Positions 46,503-59,835 are shown, counted from the first letter of the stretch. The stretch is 64,000 bases of DNA from Phallus indusiatus (GCA_027605045.1 JAQFWX010000044.1:144111-208110); one strand, 5' to 3'. Program-made: numbers and translations. Notes: generated by a model not told the origin, from the letters alone.

Positions 46503-49500
46503 TCAAGTCCATTCGCCGGACCTATGCATCGGCGGAGGATGACTCTGTCCGTGGTTGAATGGCATTAATGATGAACCGATTCCAGAAAGGCTTTCAAGAC
46601 CACTGAAAGACCATGTGCTGTCGTTCATACTTTGTGGAAAGGGAGAAAGTGGGTGCGAAGGAAGTTCCGACAAGCCCCGAATATTGTGCATCAGCGAAGA
46701 CGAATAACCCGGAACCTGCGAATTTAAAGATGCGTAATTGAAGCTGTTATTAACCGAAGAGAGAGACGGAGAGCCAACAGGAGACATAGGTTGTCTTTGT
46801 TGGGAGGACATAAATTGTGACAACATGGAGAGTTGACTGGAATCTTGAGTGCTTGTCCAAGAACCTTGAGCTCTTGGCACAGGCGATCCAATCGCTCCGT
46901 ACAAAGGTTGCGAAAGCTGACGCTGGTGCGTGAGGCTACTACTTCTGGGAGAGCCAGCGGAAACTGCCTTCAAGCCTTGTAAATTTGACGCTGAAGGATA
47001 GCCTGACATAGAATTTGGCGGCGATACGCGCGCACCGGGATATCCAACCCTTCTGACACCGCTAACTGCAGGCGGAGCAGATTCAAGTGGCGGGGCACCC
47101 CAAATGGAAGTTGTAATGGGTGAACCTGACCCAAACAACAATCTTGATGCGTCAGATATAGGTGAGCCCGGTCCTAAAGTTCTTGACGACAACGCAGCGG
47201 AATCAGTGACAACACGGGGACGCATCATTTCGTTGACGAGATCTTCAGCGGTAACTGGTTTAGAAACCGGGACGGGCTTCTGAACGGGCACTGGCGAGGT
47301 TACAGAGGAGGGCTGCTGAATCAGGTTGGGCTGTGGATTAACGGGTGGATTGACGGGCGGGCTAATAACAGGAGAAGCGACGGTCGGAAGTGAAGACAAG
47401 GGTCTACAACTTTTTTTAGAGAAGATAATACAGATTAATAACGAAAGGGCTTACACTGGGTTTACGTTCACGTTCTGTTTTGGATATAGTACCTGCTCTT
47501 CGTCTTCATCTTCATCATGTGAAAGTACAACTTTCATTACGAGATCTACCGGATCTTCATCGGTCCTTGTACTAGCCGTGGTTTTATCATCGTCAATGTC
47601 GAGACTAAGGTCTTGTTGATCAGAAGAATCGATATAATTTTCTTCATGAATAACTTCCGATACCAGTGAGTCATTTCCAGGGATAGGTGGATTGCCATTC
47701 AAGGGAAGTAGATCTGCTCTGGACCTCGTCAACGACTTCATGTCCAACAAAAGGTCTCCTATACGCATTAACTGCTCTTCATTGGGATGCATTTGACTTT
47801 GCGTTAGTGCCGTTTCGTGATCAACTCCGGCGGTTACATCACTCATAACTTTCCTGAGTGGCTCGAACCCACTAATCTCGATATCTTCTTCCAAAGTTAT
47901 CTCCATTTTAGGTAGCCTTCCTAAAGGAAAAATCTTCCCTAGCGATTTGGAAAATTCGTCGCACGTGTTCCAAAACTTTGACATTAAACCTTCAATGTCG
48001 GTTTCTGGTTCTCGTCCAAATTTTGCTACCACTTCAGAAACGTAATCAAGATGTGCACAAAACCACTTGGTACCGATGCGCAAGGCCGGTAGGGTTCTTC
48101 GAAAAACCGCGGTAATGTTTTGAGCCAAGTCCGGTTGTCCTTCTTTGGAATGACCAGTTCCATTGATAGCAGGCTCGGGAAAATTCACGGCGTCGGAAAG
48201 CTGAACGAGCCCAATCTTGAATAGAGCATGCAACAAGTGGACAATGTGATTGAATATGCGGAGTTCATTGGCAAGTCCCTTTTGGACATTCCGCTCAGGG
48301 TTGGAATCACGTTGCATTTTGTGCCGCCATGATGCGCCAAAGGCCATTAATACAGTTTTCCAGATTATATCCGTGGAGAGTATCCGATCTGAACTCAGAG
48401 CGGAAAACGTCGCGATGACCATATCCTCGTGACCGGGAAGTTGTTTATCAGCACTAAAGAGAAGGTGAGGATCCGAGGATGATGAAGAAAGTCAAGTAAC
48501 ATACTCGGTAGGATTTAACCGCCATAAAGCATGGAGAGCAACTACAGCTTTTTTGAACCTTTCCACACGGGTCTTCGGCAATTGTTGTTCCGATTCAGTC
48601 AAATCTGCCTTGGCTGTCGTGTTCTTGTAGATTTCAAGATTCCGACTCAGGGTACTGTCCAGATTCGATGCAGCGGTTTCGTAAGGTTGCTTTACGCATA
48701 TAGCACGATAGTACTGGAAAACTCCACCAAAAGAGTCCTGTTGATAGCTCGCCAAAATAGCTAATTGGTGGGATGCATTTCCGACATCCGGAACAAGAAG
48801 TCTTGCACGCTCGTAACACTCCTGGGCCTTACTATAGTTCCTTGGTCTAGGAAGTAGTTCGATGGCACCACGACGACCCCTTCCACGGGACGCTGATTTG
48901 GCATCGTCGTGAAAATCCTTTCCTGCTCGAGGACGGCCTCCTCCCTCATTATAGTGTTCTCTGTACCGAGCGATGTCACCTAAGCAGACAAGCGCTTTGC
49001 TAAGCATAACAAGCTTCTGTTCTTTTTGTGTGGGAGAGGGTGGTTCGGTGGCGTCTTCATTTGGGAATAGATTCCGGCGGCCGTTTCGGGTAGGAGATGC
49101 ATCCGGTAAATTGTCTGAGCTGACCGTGATACCCAAAGGAACTAAAGCAGGATGCGAACTTTGAAGATCAAATACACGGACGATGCGAATAATGAAACTA
49201 GTCCAGAATTTTGATTCTTCGGCCAAAAATTGTCGAAAGCGATGAATCAGCTTTCTGTACTCGACAATTCCGACTTTGGGATGATGTCCGTTAGCTTCGT
49301 TACGACTGCCACGATGAGGATGGCCCTCTGAGGCCTGGTGCCCTGTGTTGTCCGCAGCAGCAATGCGAGACTTGTAGGACGATATAATGAAATACGACGT
49401 AGCCATCCAAAGAGAATGGTCGGCATCTTTTGACTCCTTAGCGTACGGGTGAGTGAAAAGCAACAGAAGGAGTTGCCGCCGTAAACTGTGGAAAGTTGTT

Positions 49501-49726
49501 TAGTATGGCATTCTGAGACCTCCAAATTGAGCAGAAAACACACTTCGATCTTTGAAACTCTATTTCTCTCTCCCAGGGGTCAAGCTTGGTTAAAGACTCC
49601 TTCAGACCTTGAGCAAGAGTCTTGACTTCCCTATCAAATGACCTTTAATTAGCTTTGATTCAGTAATGAACGACTTTAGAAGACTGACCTGGCGATAGAG
49701 CTTGCGGTTGTGTTTGGATCTTGCAT
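46503..49726 (-). CDS. EST1/SMG7-like TPR protein (nonsense-mediated decay or telomere factor)
   Basis: The five exons are 49689-49726, 49544-49642, 48505-49485, 47455-48453 and 46503-47409, giving about 1007 aa. Near the N-terminus the sequence DPWEREIEFQRS, then LLLLLFTHPYAKESKDAD and LWMATSYFIISSYK, is the EST1 N-terminal domain. It is followed by the TPR segment with CLGDIARYREHY, YSKAQECYERARLLVP and NASHQLAILASYQ and by the EST1 DNA/RNA-binding-type region (GVFQYYRAICVKQPYETA). The last 300 residues are Pro/Ser/Gln-rich and probably disordered. The family includes yeast Est1/Ebs1 and animal/plant SMG5-7, which bind phosphorylated Upf1 or telomerase RNA. No PIN nuclease domain is present, which favours an SMG7/Ebs1-type adaptor. 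The start was chosen because its first two exons restore the conserved DPWE segment. Confidence 0.87.
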
Positions 49727-50725
49727 GATATAATATTATATAACAGGTTTAAACTGTAAGTGTTGTCAAACACTAAACATGACGTTGAGAAAACGGGTAG
49801 AACGACGTTGCACGACTTTCGAAGCACTTCGTTCAGGACGAGTAAATTGGACAATAGCGGAGTTACTGCTGACTTTGAATTGGTTGTCTAAGCTCTCAAC
49901 TGCTTCGACGCGGGAAGTGCAGCAAAGGCCGCTGATCTTACTGAGTTCCTTTCGTACATCTCAATGCTAATACTAACAAATATAGTTCGCATTGATATGA
50001 TGTTGGAAGACTCGACGCATGTTTTTTATATAACACGTCCATCCTGAGAACCCCGATGGGACGGAAATCTAAAGAGGCTTCATTCCAACATCACTCCGTG
50101 TCATGTACAAGAAATGGACTTAACCTTTCAAGCAATTCAGGGTGAATTTCATGTCTTCTTTTTGGGAGAAGTCAGGAAATGTCTTCGTAAGCCTGTGAAG
50201 GGGGTATTCTTTCAAATGCGTTTACCTTGAATAGCCTTACAGTATGGATCACGACTTGTATCAGGTCCTGGCAGTAGGGTTTAATAGATTGCACTGAAAA
50301 CATTTAGCCTAGACCGTATATTGCGATAAGCTTCAGATTTGCCGCCGTCCGCTCGATGACCTCCCTCGTGGTCGCTCCCTTCAGGGAGCTCATAAGAACA
50401 TGAAATGAAAGAAATCGCGGCCCTTCAGTACTCCTCAAACGTCTGACGATTTGCCAGAGATTGAAAGCCCTAGTAGGACAGGATCGAAAATATTCTCATA
50501 GTCTTGCACTGAGTAGTTTGGTCATTGTACATGTTTAACAATAACAAGACTTGGCAACAGGTACTATAGATTGAGCAATTCAACGCATTGATAACGTATC
50601 TCTTAGTATGGTTCAAATTCCTTGATGTTGAATAGGCCAAGGTACTTAAACTTCAACCAATTGGGGTCTCAAATTCAAAAATCTCATCGCTTACATAATG
50701 GTTGTTACTGAATGCGTCACAGATC
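49727..50725. promoter_or_regulatory. Divergent intergenic region of EST1/SMG7-like and AP-1 mu genes
   Basis: About 1 kb separates the two start codons. Short frames are present but unsupported. It should hold both promoters. No specific site is recognised. Confidence 0.4.
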
Positions 50726-52484
50726 ATGGCAAGCTTGGTTGCAATCCTCGATTTGAAAGGAAAGCCTCTAATCCAGCGTTCATATCGCGATGACGTTTCA
50801 CCTTCATGCATTGAACGATTCCTCCCACTGGTACTAGAGATCGAAGAAGAAGGACAACAAGTCACCCCGTGTATAACCAGCCAAGGCATCAACTACATCC
50901 ATATCCGACATAGTAACTTATACCGTGAGTGCTCTCAACTATACTGCAACGTCGTTCTTACACGCACGTAACATAGTCCTTGCCTTATCAAAACGTAATA
51001 GCAATGTCGCCGAAATCGTTATCTACCTCCATCGTTTAACTCAAGTGCTGGTCGAGTACTTTAAAGAGCTAGAGGAAGAGTCCATACGGGATAATTTCGT
51101 CATCATATATGAGCTTTTGGACGAGATGATGGATTTTGGATTTCCTCAAACCACCGAAAGCAAAATTCTACAAGAGTGAGTGATTATCCAAGCACTTGCT
51201 ACTTATCTGACCCATTTTCTAGATATATCACTCAGGAATCTTACAAATTAGAAGTGCAAGCTCGGCCACCCGCTACTGTTACAAACGCAGTTTCATGGCG
51301 TTCGGAGGGCATCCGTTATCGTAAAAATGAAGTGTTCCTGGATGTTATTGAGAGTGTAAACCTCTTGGTACGTGTAGTTGCTGATACTAAGACTTCCATG
51401 CGTTCCAATCAGTTGCAGGTGAATGCCAATGGTGCAGTTATTCGTTCGGAGATTCTGGGTGCTGTCAAGATGAAGTGCTATCTGTCTGGTATGCCAGAGC
51501 TAAGGCTTGGTTTGAACGATAAAGTGATGTTCGAAAATACTGGCCGAAGTAAGTGGCTGATTTCATGTCATGATATCTTGACCAATTATCCCTTGAAGCG
51601 GCGCGAGGAAAAGCTATTGAAATGGAGGATGTAAAATTCCATCAATGCGTTCGACTATCGCGGTTTGAAAACGACCGGACAATATCTTTCATTCCTCCAG
51701 ACGGCGAATTCGAACTCATGTCCTACCGTCTGTCAACACCTGTTAAACCCTTAATATGGGTTGAAGCCGCGATTGAGAACCATAAAGGTTCCCGCATAGA
51801 ATACATGGTCAAATGCAAGGCTCAATTTAAACGACGGAGTACTGCCAACAACGTAGAAATTTATGTTCCTGTTCCCGATGACGCCGATAGTCCCAAGTTC
51901 AGGGTTGGTGCATGCACAAAGTTAGTTTAATATGTTATTCATTTGTTCATTTGTAGGCATCGACAGGATCGGTTCAGTATGCTCCGGATAAGTCGGCTTT
52001 CGTCTGGAAGATCAAGCAACTAGGGGGAGGAAGAGAATTTTTAATGCGCGCACACTTCGGTTTGCCAAGTGTCAAAGGAGGCTAGTTGCTTTTTGTAAAA
52101 GTTTCCAAGCGAAGTACTAACCTTTTTTTTTTCACATTGAAATTATACAGAAGAGCCCGAAAATGCCAAACGACCGCCAATTACTGTCAAATTTGAGATT
52201 CCTTACTTTACGATATCCGGAATCCAGGTAAGATATCTAAAGATCGTGGAAAAAAGCGGATATCAAGCATTGCCTTGGGTTCGGTGCGTTTATATCTTTT
52301 GAACGCTATAATGAAACAATCATTCTAAAGTGTTGTATGTTTAGGTATATAACACAGCATGGAGATGATTACAGGTGTGTTGAATTACGTTACCGTAATT
52401 TCATCGATCTCATAAACCTTGTATGACAGTTTACGTACTGCCCAGGAAAAGGGCAGCGCCCCCATTGTACCCATGGAGATGTAG
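50726..52484 (+). CDS. APM1: AP-1 clathrin adaptor complex, mu subunit
   Basis: This is the medium chain of the AP-1 adaptor, which selects cargo with YxxPhi signals for clathrin vesicles at the trans-Golgi and endosomes. The eight exons are 50726-50924, 50977-51175, 51223-51548, 51614-51903, 51957-52080, 52151-52283, 52345-52374 and 52430-52484, giving 451 aa. Family hallmarks in order are MASLVAILDLKGKPLI and RSYRDDV (longin part), EEESIRDNFVIIYELLDEMM, ESKILQEYITQESY, then the mu-homology domain with RPPATVTNAVSWRSEG, NEVFLDVIES, LGLNDK, FVWKIKQL and FLMRAHFGLPSV. The intron after exon 5 begins with GC rather than GT (52081). Moving the splice to a weak GT at about 52070 would delete the conserved PSV. 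The C-terminus is slightly longer than usual (SAPIVPMEM). Confidence 0.93.
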
Positions 52485-53023
52485 CTTATTATTGTTAAAA
52501 TGACTTTGTCCCCCGCGACTCGTATCTTGCGTGGAGCGAATAACCTACTTTGAAGAGGATCCATGATTAGCCTATCTCAGTATAATAGTAAATTGAGTTA
52601 TAAATTCAAATTCGTCGAACGCTGATAGTCTCCGTTTTCCGTCCTTTGAGCGCGCTATAGTCTTTGTTTAGCAAAAATGACAGACATAGGAGAAAGATAA
52701 GGCACGTGTATTTGCATTCAAATAGATGCTGAGAAAAATTTAGAAAGCAATTAGATATTATGTCTGCCCGGACTTTGAATTCTTAATATTTCTTTTAGAT
52801 GAAATCGCGCAGACAGTTGACGTCTGTAAGTCTAAAGGGGAAATGAAAATAACTTTATCAATAAATGTAAACTCAAATACAAACGGAACCCCTTGCAAGC
52901 AATAAAGCAATAAAAAACAACGATTGTTTGGAAGCGTACACCGTGAACATAAAAGAAACGTGGCAAATTACAATGATGGATTTACTCATTCATTCAAAAT
53001 GATATCGGGAAATGGGGGAATGG
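52485..53023. other. Convergent 3' intergenic region
   Basis: This lies between the stop codons of AP-1 mu (+) and the alcohol dehydrogenase (-). It is A+T rich and no gene is seen. Polyadenylation sites of both genes are expected here. Confidence 0.5.
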
Positions 53024-54506
53024 TTATACATCCTCCGACACACGTAAGACCAATTTACCAGCGTGGTTTTCTTTATGGTAGTCTTGCATAAGAGTTTCAA
53101 TGTCTTTCAGAGGATACGCCTTCGTCCGAACTTCGATTCCTAGAAACGGAAGAAATAGAATGAATACGATAGAGAAGAAGTCGCAGGAAGTAGCCGAGAT
53201 CACCTTTTTCCGCAACCAAATTCACCATCTCTCTCGCTAAATCAGGGTCACTCAAAAGAGACCCCTTGATAGTCAGATCTCGGAAGATTAGTTGGTTATA
53301 GTGGATGGGCTGTGTGTTGAAGTTAAGAAGATCGGGAAAGACTATTTTCAATGTGCTCTTACAATAGATTCAAAAGGTCTGGTGCAAGTGTTTAAGAATC
53401 AAGAGGATAAGCGTGTGTTGACACTTACTGCCCAACTACAACAAATGTACCGTGCTTCTTTGTTAGCTGGAGACCATATGAATACGCCGGAATGGCATCG
53501 GTTGCCATTATAGTAGCATCAACGCCTTCATCGTTAATCTCTTTCAATGCATATTCCACCCCTTTGGTGGCATCGATGGCATAGTCCTGAGACGCGCTTT
53601 AGAATGACTTTTGAATATCTTCTGGTGAATTTGACTACTCACCGGTGCATACTTGAGACCTTTCACCAGGTCTAATGGTGCTTGTCGAACATCGACGCAA
53701 ACAACACGAAGTCCCATGCATTTCGCAAATTGGACACCAAGGTGTCCCAACGCCTATAGTCATTGAAACGAAGACGTTAGGCGCGGTCGGGTAAGGAGAC
53801 TGGGAGCCAAAAACATACACCTGCGCCAATGATTGCTACGCTTTGCCCTGCACTCAAATTCGCCGTTTTCAAAGCACAGTAAATGGTTGCACCTAGGAGG
53901 ATAAAGACGAGCTAGGTCAATCGGGCTAATAACGTTCAGGCGAGAGCATGTACCTGCGCACATCAACGGAGCAGCAGCTTCGAACGTTAGGGATGAAGGA
54001 AGGGGAATAGTCCAAGCTTCATCTGCAACCATGTATTCGCATGCTGCACCATTGGCAATAACACCGCTGTGATCTGCGGTTTGACAGTATTTGATAAGAC
54101 CCTTCTTGCAGTCGCCACATTCACCACACACGTTCTTTATGGTCAACGTTGCTACGCGGTCTCCTACCTAGGATTCGGTTTGAGAAATTGCATTGGGGGT
54201 ATACCGAACGAAAAATCTTATCACTTTTACGGTTTTAACACCGGAGCCGATTGCAGCAACGACGCCGACACCTTCGTGAGAAGGGATAAGAGGCAGCTTG
54301 TTTCTCGCAGTCATCTTAGGCGCAAATTCTCCATTCTGGACCATCATTTCCGTATGACAGTATCCTGCAACTGCGATCTTGATCAGAATTTCATTTGGTC
54401 TCTCGATTTGTGGAACAGGAATGTCCGTCGAGAACTTGTAAGGCTGTTTCCACTCTACGATCTGCCAACCCTTCATTGTGGTCGGGATTGTCATGGCCGT
54501 CGACAT
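53024..54506 (-). CDS. Zinc-dependent alcohol dehydrogenase
   Basis: This is a medium-chain NAD(P)-dependent alcohol dehydrogenase that interconverts alcohols and aldehydes, with a catalytic and a structural zinc. The seven exons are 54225-54506, 53954-54167, 53819-53892, 53643-53753, 53429-53586, 53204-53355 and 53024-53139, giving 368 aa. Visible sites are AGYCHTE and SHEGVG (catalytic zinc Cys and His), CGECGDCKKGLIKYC (four structural zinc cysteines), PLMCAG (third catalytic ligand) and IIGAGALGHLGVQ (nucleotide binding). The C-terminal part has GKLVLRVSEDV. The start MSTAMTIPTTMKGW is preferred. The frame stays open a further 19 codons upstream, so a longer start is possible. The substrate is unknown, and ethanol is only one candidate. 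It is divergent from the FAD monooxygenase gene. Confidence 0.92.
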
Positions 54507-54851
54507 CGTCTGTGTCAAAATCGAGGAAGTACATTTTTCCTGGGAATGGCTTCTTGTCGACAAGAACTTTGTTCATGCATAGTTCCGGCCGCGTTCAGAG
54601 CTGGTGACATCATATTTGAGGTTCACACGCGCTTGTTCAGCTCAATACCCGCAAATCCCGTGTACCGACTTGCACTCAACCACTCCCCGTGCCGCGTTTC
54701 GATTTTCGACAAAGCAGGACAAGAAGGAGTTCCGGTGGACACGTTAGGAGTAACATGTGGGGAAATAGCAGTTTAAACTGACGAACTTTAATTTAATTCA
54801 GGGTGAATGTATATCCGACACTGATGACTTGATTGCCATCTATTAACTCTC
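54507..54851. promoter_or_regulatory. Divergent promoter region, alcohol dehydrogenase and FAD monooxygenase
   Basis: There are 345 bp between the two start codons. Both products are oxidoreductases, so coordinated expression is possible but not shown. No site is recognised. Confidence 0.4.
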
Positions 54852-56820
54852 ATGTCGTCCACTACCACTGCTCTCAATAATTCATCGTCGCCGACCGATG
54901 CGTTTGCGAAGGGTGTGCATTCAGCGGGCACAGCGGTACGTGATCATCATTCGCGTGTCCTGTCCTGTTCAATCTAACTGGTAGCGTCAGAAAGCACCCC
55001 TGAGTCTGTCGATCATCGTGGTTGGCTGTGGGATGGGTGGTTTGGCATCTGCATTCACCCTCGCTCAGGGTGGTCATCGAGTGCTACTGTTGGAGAGTGC
55101 CCCAGCCATTGCAGAAGTCGGTGCTGGCATCCAAATTACACCAAATCTCAGTCGTCTGTTGATCCGGTGGGGCTTGGGAGACGTCTTGGACAGAGTGGGT
55201 GTCAAACCTGATGCTATTGTTTTCCGTCGATGTCAGTTCTTCACTTCCCCGCGTCTCTGTTTTTGGGTGTTTAACATCTTCTCAGACAATACTGGCGATG
55301 TCGTCGGCCGCACCGATTGGACAAAGATGGAACAGCTATATGGTTCACCGTACTATCACGTTCACCGGGCTGACTTGCACAAAATGCTGTACGATCTCGT
55401 GTTGAGCTGTCTCACCCCTCCTATCGATATTAAACTCGCTTCTACCGTTGTTGATGTCGGCGTATCTGATGGCCCTGCTACCCGTGCTGGCGGTGCGGCT
55501 TGGGTCAAGCTTCAAGACGGTCAGATATTGCGAGCGGATCTTATTGTCGCTGCTGATGGCGTAAAAAGTCTCATACGAGAGGTAGGCGCATCTTGTTTCT
55601 CAACTTGTTCGTCTTACAAGATATTCCGTGTACCTAGCGCATAGTACCGCACACAAATGCTACCCCGACGGGGGATGCGGCCTATCGTGCCATTATCCCT
55701 ACCTCTCATTTACTCGCGGATCCCGAATTACGTTCTTTCGTCGATCACCCTGAAATGACCGCTTGGATGGCACCCGGCAGGCACCTCATGGCGTATTGTA
55801 TTGTACGTCTCCGCAGGTATTCATTAAACAAGCATATGAATTGCCATTAAAATACTTTAAACCTTTTCAGCGTGGGAAGCAAGAATTTAATATGGTCCTT
55901 TTACATCCGGACGATGGTTCGGTAGAAAGCTGGACAGCAGAAGGAAGTTCAGACAAAATGAGATATGATTTCAGAGATTTTGAGCCTAGAATTCAAAAAC
56001 TGCTTTCTTTTGTGCCTTCAACCCTAAAGTGGAAATTAATGGATCGCGACCCTCTTACTACGTGCGTTACTTTGTTTACTTGCTCATTTACTCGACGCTC
56101 AGAGAGTTTGATAGATGGATTCATCCTAAAGGGCATATCGTTCTTTTAGGGGATGCATGTCACCCCATGTTACCTTACAGGGCCCAAGGTGCAGCCATGG
56201 CCGTATGTACCGACACCATAACAATCCTATCCACCACCCTCGTTTTCTCATACCTTCTCACAGGTCGAAGACGCAGCCGTACTCGGCGCGCTCCTTTCCC
56301 ACATCTCGCATCTCAGCCAATTACCTGTGTTTCTAAAAGCATATCAAGATTTGAGACTGCAGCGAACGGCTGTAACACAACTCAGTAGCCGGTTGAATCA
56401 AAAGGTGCGTAAATGAAAATGAAAATGCGTGTGATTTGTGATTTCCCAACATTTTTGATTGCAGATATTCCATCTGCCAGATGGACCGGAACAGCAGAGA
56501 CGAGATAGAGAGATGACGGCTGCAATGCGTGCCGAGGAGCGGCGACGAGCTGGTGCGACCGTAGTTGATGAGGAAGGCGATTCCTTCGAAGGCAACCAAA
56601 ATCAATGGGCTGATAGAAAGAAAAGCCAGGAACAGTTTGGGTACGTTAGCATATATGACATGCGGATGCTATCGCATACTAATGACTAACGTCTTTTATT
56701 CTCACTTTTCCGGTTAGATATGATGCTACTCGTGCCGCTCAAGATTGGTGGGAGCAGTCTGGAAAGGATGCTTTTACTACCAGAAGTTCGAGTCACATGG
56801 TGGAAAAGTCTAAACTTTGA
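54852..56820 (+). CDS. FAD-dependent aromatic monooxygenase, salicylate-hydroxylase-like
   Basis: This is a class A flavoprotein monooxygenase. Relatives hydroxylate aromatic acids such as salicylate (to catechol) using NAD(P)H and O2. The nine exons are 54852-54935, 54991-55231, 55286-55581, 55638-55802, 55871-56061, 56115-56202, 56264-56404, 56465-56640 and 56718-56820, giving 494 aa. Motifs are IIVVGCGMGGLAS (FAD GxGxxG) near residue 36, DLIVAADGVKS (DG motif), GRHLMAYCI, LLHPDDGSVESW, VLLGDACHPMLPYRAQGAAM (GD motif) and VEDAAVLGALL. The tail is rich in charged residues (RAEERRRAG) and ends VEKSKL. Exon phases all agree. The substrate is not predictable from sequence alone. 6-hydroxynicotinate-type or other aromatic substrates are equally possible. 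Confidence 0.9.
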
Positions 56821-57033
56821 TGAACAATATTGTGTTTCTGAGCAATTCAACCAAGTCAGCCAGGCTGGTTTATTGCGGTGTCGTTTGTGATCTATTAGGT
56901 TACCCTCTTCTTTTATGTTCGATGATATCAGCATATGCAACATTTTCTTGTACGTTTACGTGTATGTACCACCTATCTCAGCAAACCGGCGAATATATTT
57001 ACCCGGAGGGCCGCCATTCTCACGTCCCCCTTC

Positions 57034-58079
57034 ATGCTCTTTAGCTTCCATTCACATTCTGGCCAATTCTGCAAACACGCAAAGGATACACTAGAGGAGG
57101 TCGTTCAGCAGGCAATCGCCAGTAACTTTAATATCTATGGACTTACAGAACATGTTCCACGGTACAGAATAGAAGACTTATATCCAGAGGAGGTATTAAA
57201 TATGAGATTCTCTGTTGAAATTTACCCCGATTTCATGCTGTTCTCTGAAGGAAGACTTGGCGTTGGACGACTTAGCGGAAACTTTTGATAAATTCGTTGC
57301 AGAAGCCCACCGACTTAAGGAACTTTACTCTGATCGCATCACTCTCCTCGTTGGATTGGAGACCGAATACATCACTGATGAAGATCTGCGGGGACTTGAG
57401 AACCTGCTTAAGAAGTACGAAAACAAGATTCAATATATCGTCGGATCCTTGCACCATGTCAACACGATACCGATCGATTTTGATGAGGCCACATTTCGAC
57501 GAGCTGTTCAGTCTTGCGACGGGACCCGGGACGTCAGTCACTCGGGAACAGAGAAATTCTTACACGAATATTTTGATGCACAATTCACTCTGATGAGACG
57601 GTTTCGCCCGGAAATCATTGGTCATTTCGATCTCTGTCGATTGTATACTCCCAACTTGGATTTCATGGCTTTTCCCAAAGTCTGGGAGAAAATTGAGCGA
57701 AACGTTGATTTCGCTATCGGGTACAATGCTTTATTCGAGCTAAATGCTGCCGCATTCCGAAAGGGATGGGACAGTGCTTATCCTGGGTCTGATATCGTCA
57801 AAGTGAGTGAAACATGCCTTATCTGGCTCATTAGACGAACATGGTCAATCCTATTACTACTACTGCTACTTCCAGCTTATTCAACAAAAAGGGGGTCGTT
57901 TTACTTTGTCTGATGATTCGCATGGTGTCCATGCTGTTGGTCTCAATTTTTCTCGACTGAGAGACTATTTGAAAAGGACTGGCATTGATCAGCTGTGGTA
58001 CCTTGATTCCCCTGGTGAAAGCTCGATAGGACGATCACTTGTACCTGTTATGTGTGAAGATATTGATTTACCGCAGTGA
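57034..58079 (+). CDS. HIS2: Histidinol-phosphatase (PHP family)
   Basis: This enzyme hydrolyses L-histidinol phosphate to histidinol, the penultimate step of histidine synthesis. The three exons are 57034-57192, 57251-57802 and 57876-58079, giving 304 aa. PHP metal-site motifs in order are FHSHSGQFCKHA (HxH), YGLTEHVPRY, VGLETEYI, VGSLHHVN, EIIGHFDLCR and LSDDSHG. The start was chosen because the first motif sits right after it, as in fungal homologues. The gene is complete. It starts 213 bp after the stop of the monooxygenase and converges on the PQ-loop gene with 272 bp between stops. Confidence 0.94.
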
Positions 58080-58351
58080 CGAGGTAAAGACGCAATTTGT
58101 AGGCTTTGTGGGATGTATGATAAAAAGCGTCTGTTAGCTACTATTCTACACCATTCGATTGAGTTGATATGTCTTTGGTTATGTGCCTTGTTTCCTTCGA
58201 ATTGAAGCCTTGTTTGATTTCACGTTTTTGGATGCAGTTTTGACAGCTAGTTCACAAGAAAACACACGCTTTCACAAAGGGTATTGTATTATGACATCTG
58301 TATGTAAAAATGATATATGCACTGATATTTGATACTTAGTAGTCCCTCGAA

Positions 58352-59835
58352 TTAACGACCAATCACCTTTGAAAAAAAGTCCCGGAACTTGCCGCTCCCA
58401 CCGGTAGTACCCTGTTTCCTCAGTAACGGTGTGTGCTCGTTTATGGCACCCAACGCGTCTTGATTTGGGGTCAAGGCGGTCTCTTCTGACACGTTTTGTT
58501 CTGTACTTGTCAACGTAACTGTTGGAACATCGGCTCCGATGGGTTTTCCGAAGTCATCCATTCCCAAACGAGCTTGGCGGACTTTCCAGGCTAAACACAT
58601 AACAAGCAGTGAACCCTGCATTACTCCCGCAGTAGCATAAGTGATCCAACCTAAATAAGGTTGGTGTCGGGTAACCCATTAGAAGTCAGAATTACGCACT
58701 GGTCCAATCTGTACCTTGTCTACAAAGAAAAGATCCATGAAACACGTCCCTGTATAGCTAGCTTCAATACACGAACCTGAGAGCGATACTTAAGACCATA
58801 AGAACAGCGCCAGGGGTTTGGATGCACATCATGGGTATGCTGATGGCACCGACTAATTTCAACCGGTAGGTTTTGAGGAGTTGAGGGAGATACTGTACTA
58901 CAGCAAGACCGGAGGAAGATACACCGAGAAACACAGCCCACGCATGAATCTCGTCCGGCGGGGACTGATAAATGAGGAGAAGAAACGTCACAAAGGCCTC
59001 GACCAGTCTATACGAAATACGTATCTATGGTAAATAGCGGCAGAACTGGATGAGGGAATTTATACCGCACATATGAATAGCCACTACCCAAGCAAGGGTG
59101 ACAGCCAGTCGCCAATCGTCGCTCTTTATATTGATCGGTTTTGTAGATGAGGGGTCTCCGTTGGAGTGTTGCTGCGGAAGATTCACAAATTTGAGATGCG
59201 GAGGAAAGTAAATGAGGAACAAAACGAGGCTTTGAAATAAAAATTATGAAAATGTGGTAGATCTTAGGATATATTCTGATATACTCACATGAAAGTAAAT
59301 AGGGCCCATTGTATTATGACCTGAATGACGCCTCCAAGAGATTCCAAGCAATAACCGAATTTCTATAGTTGGGAAATTTGAGCACTCTGAAATAGGAAGA
59401 ATGAAAGTCCGTACAATCGAGCTACAACACTTGATGATATCCCATTGGAGCAGAATGCTAAGAGTACTCCGAGATAAGATGCCATATGGGAGAAATAGAC
59501 CGTGACATTGACGCACACATTAAGCATTCCCGAGGCGGAAGAAGTACTGCCTAATAGAAGATACCAAGGACTAAATCCTTCGGATGTTTTATTGGATATT
59601 ATCCTATAATGCTGGGAAATAAAATAATGTAAATATATATTCTTGAACCGAGAAAGTCAGAACACGGACCTGAGGTAAATAGGACAGAATTAGCCCAACG
59701 CATAAGCCGGCAGACAGAACAGCAGTAAATAAATCATGATGCTACAACAATCAAATTTTCGATAAGCACAAAGTTCAACTATAAATAACTACTTACTGGT
59801 TCGCAAGCTGCCCTAGCTGACTGTAGGCTCGACAT
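58352..59835 (-). CDS. PQ-loop repeat membrane protein
   Basis: This is a seven-helix membrane protein of the PQ-loop family, whose better known members export cystine or cationic amino acids from the lysosome or vacuole. The nine exons are 59797-59835, 59670-59741, 59517-59611, 59415-59457, 59289-59362, 59071-59229, 58777-59007, 58700-58719 (a 20-nt microexon) and 58352-58650, giving 343 aa. The first PQ motif is SYLPQHYRIISNKTSEGFS, the second QYLPQLLKTYRLKLVGAISI. Other family features are LLQWDIIKCC, LVLFLIYFPPH and WITYATAGVMQGSLLVMC. The cytosolic tail contains GDDFGKPIG-like sequence (MDDFGKPIGAD) and a dileucine-like EHTPLLRK signal, which could direct it to the vacuole. The start is only 68 bp from the first ATG of the divergent KPWE gene. 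Confidence 0.88.
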
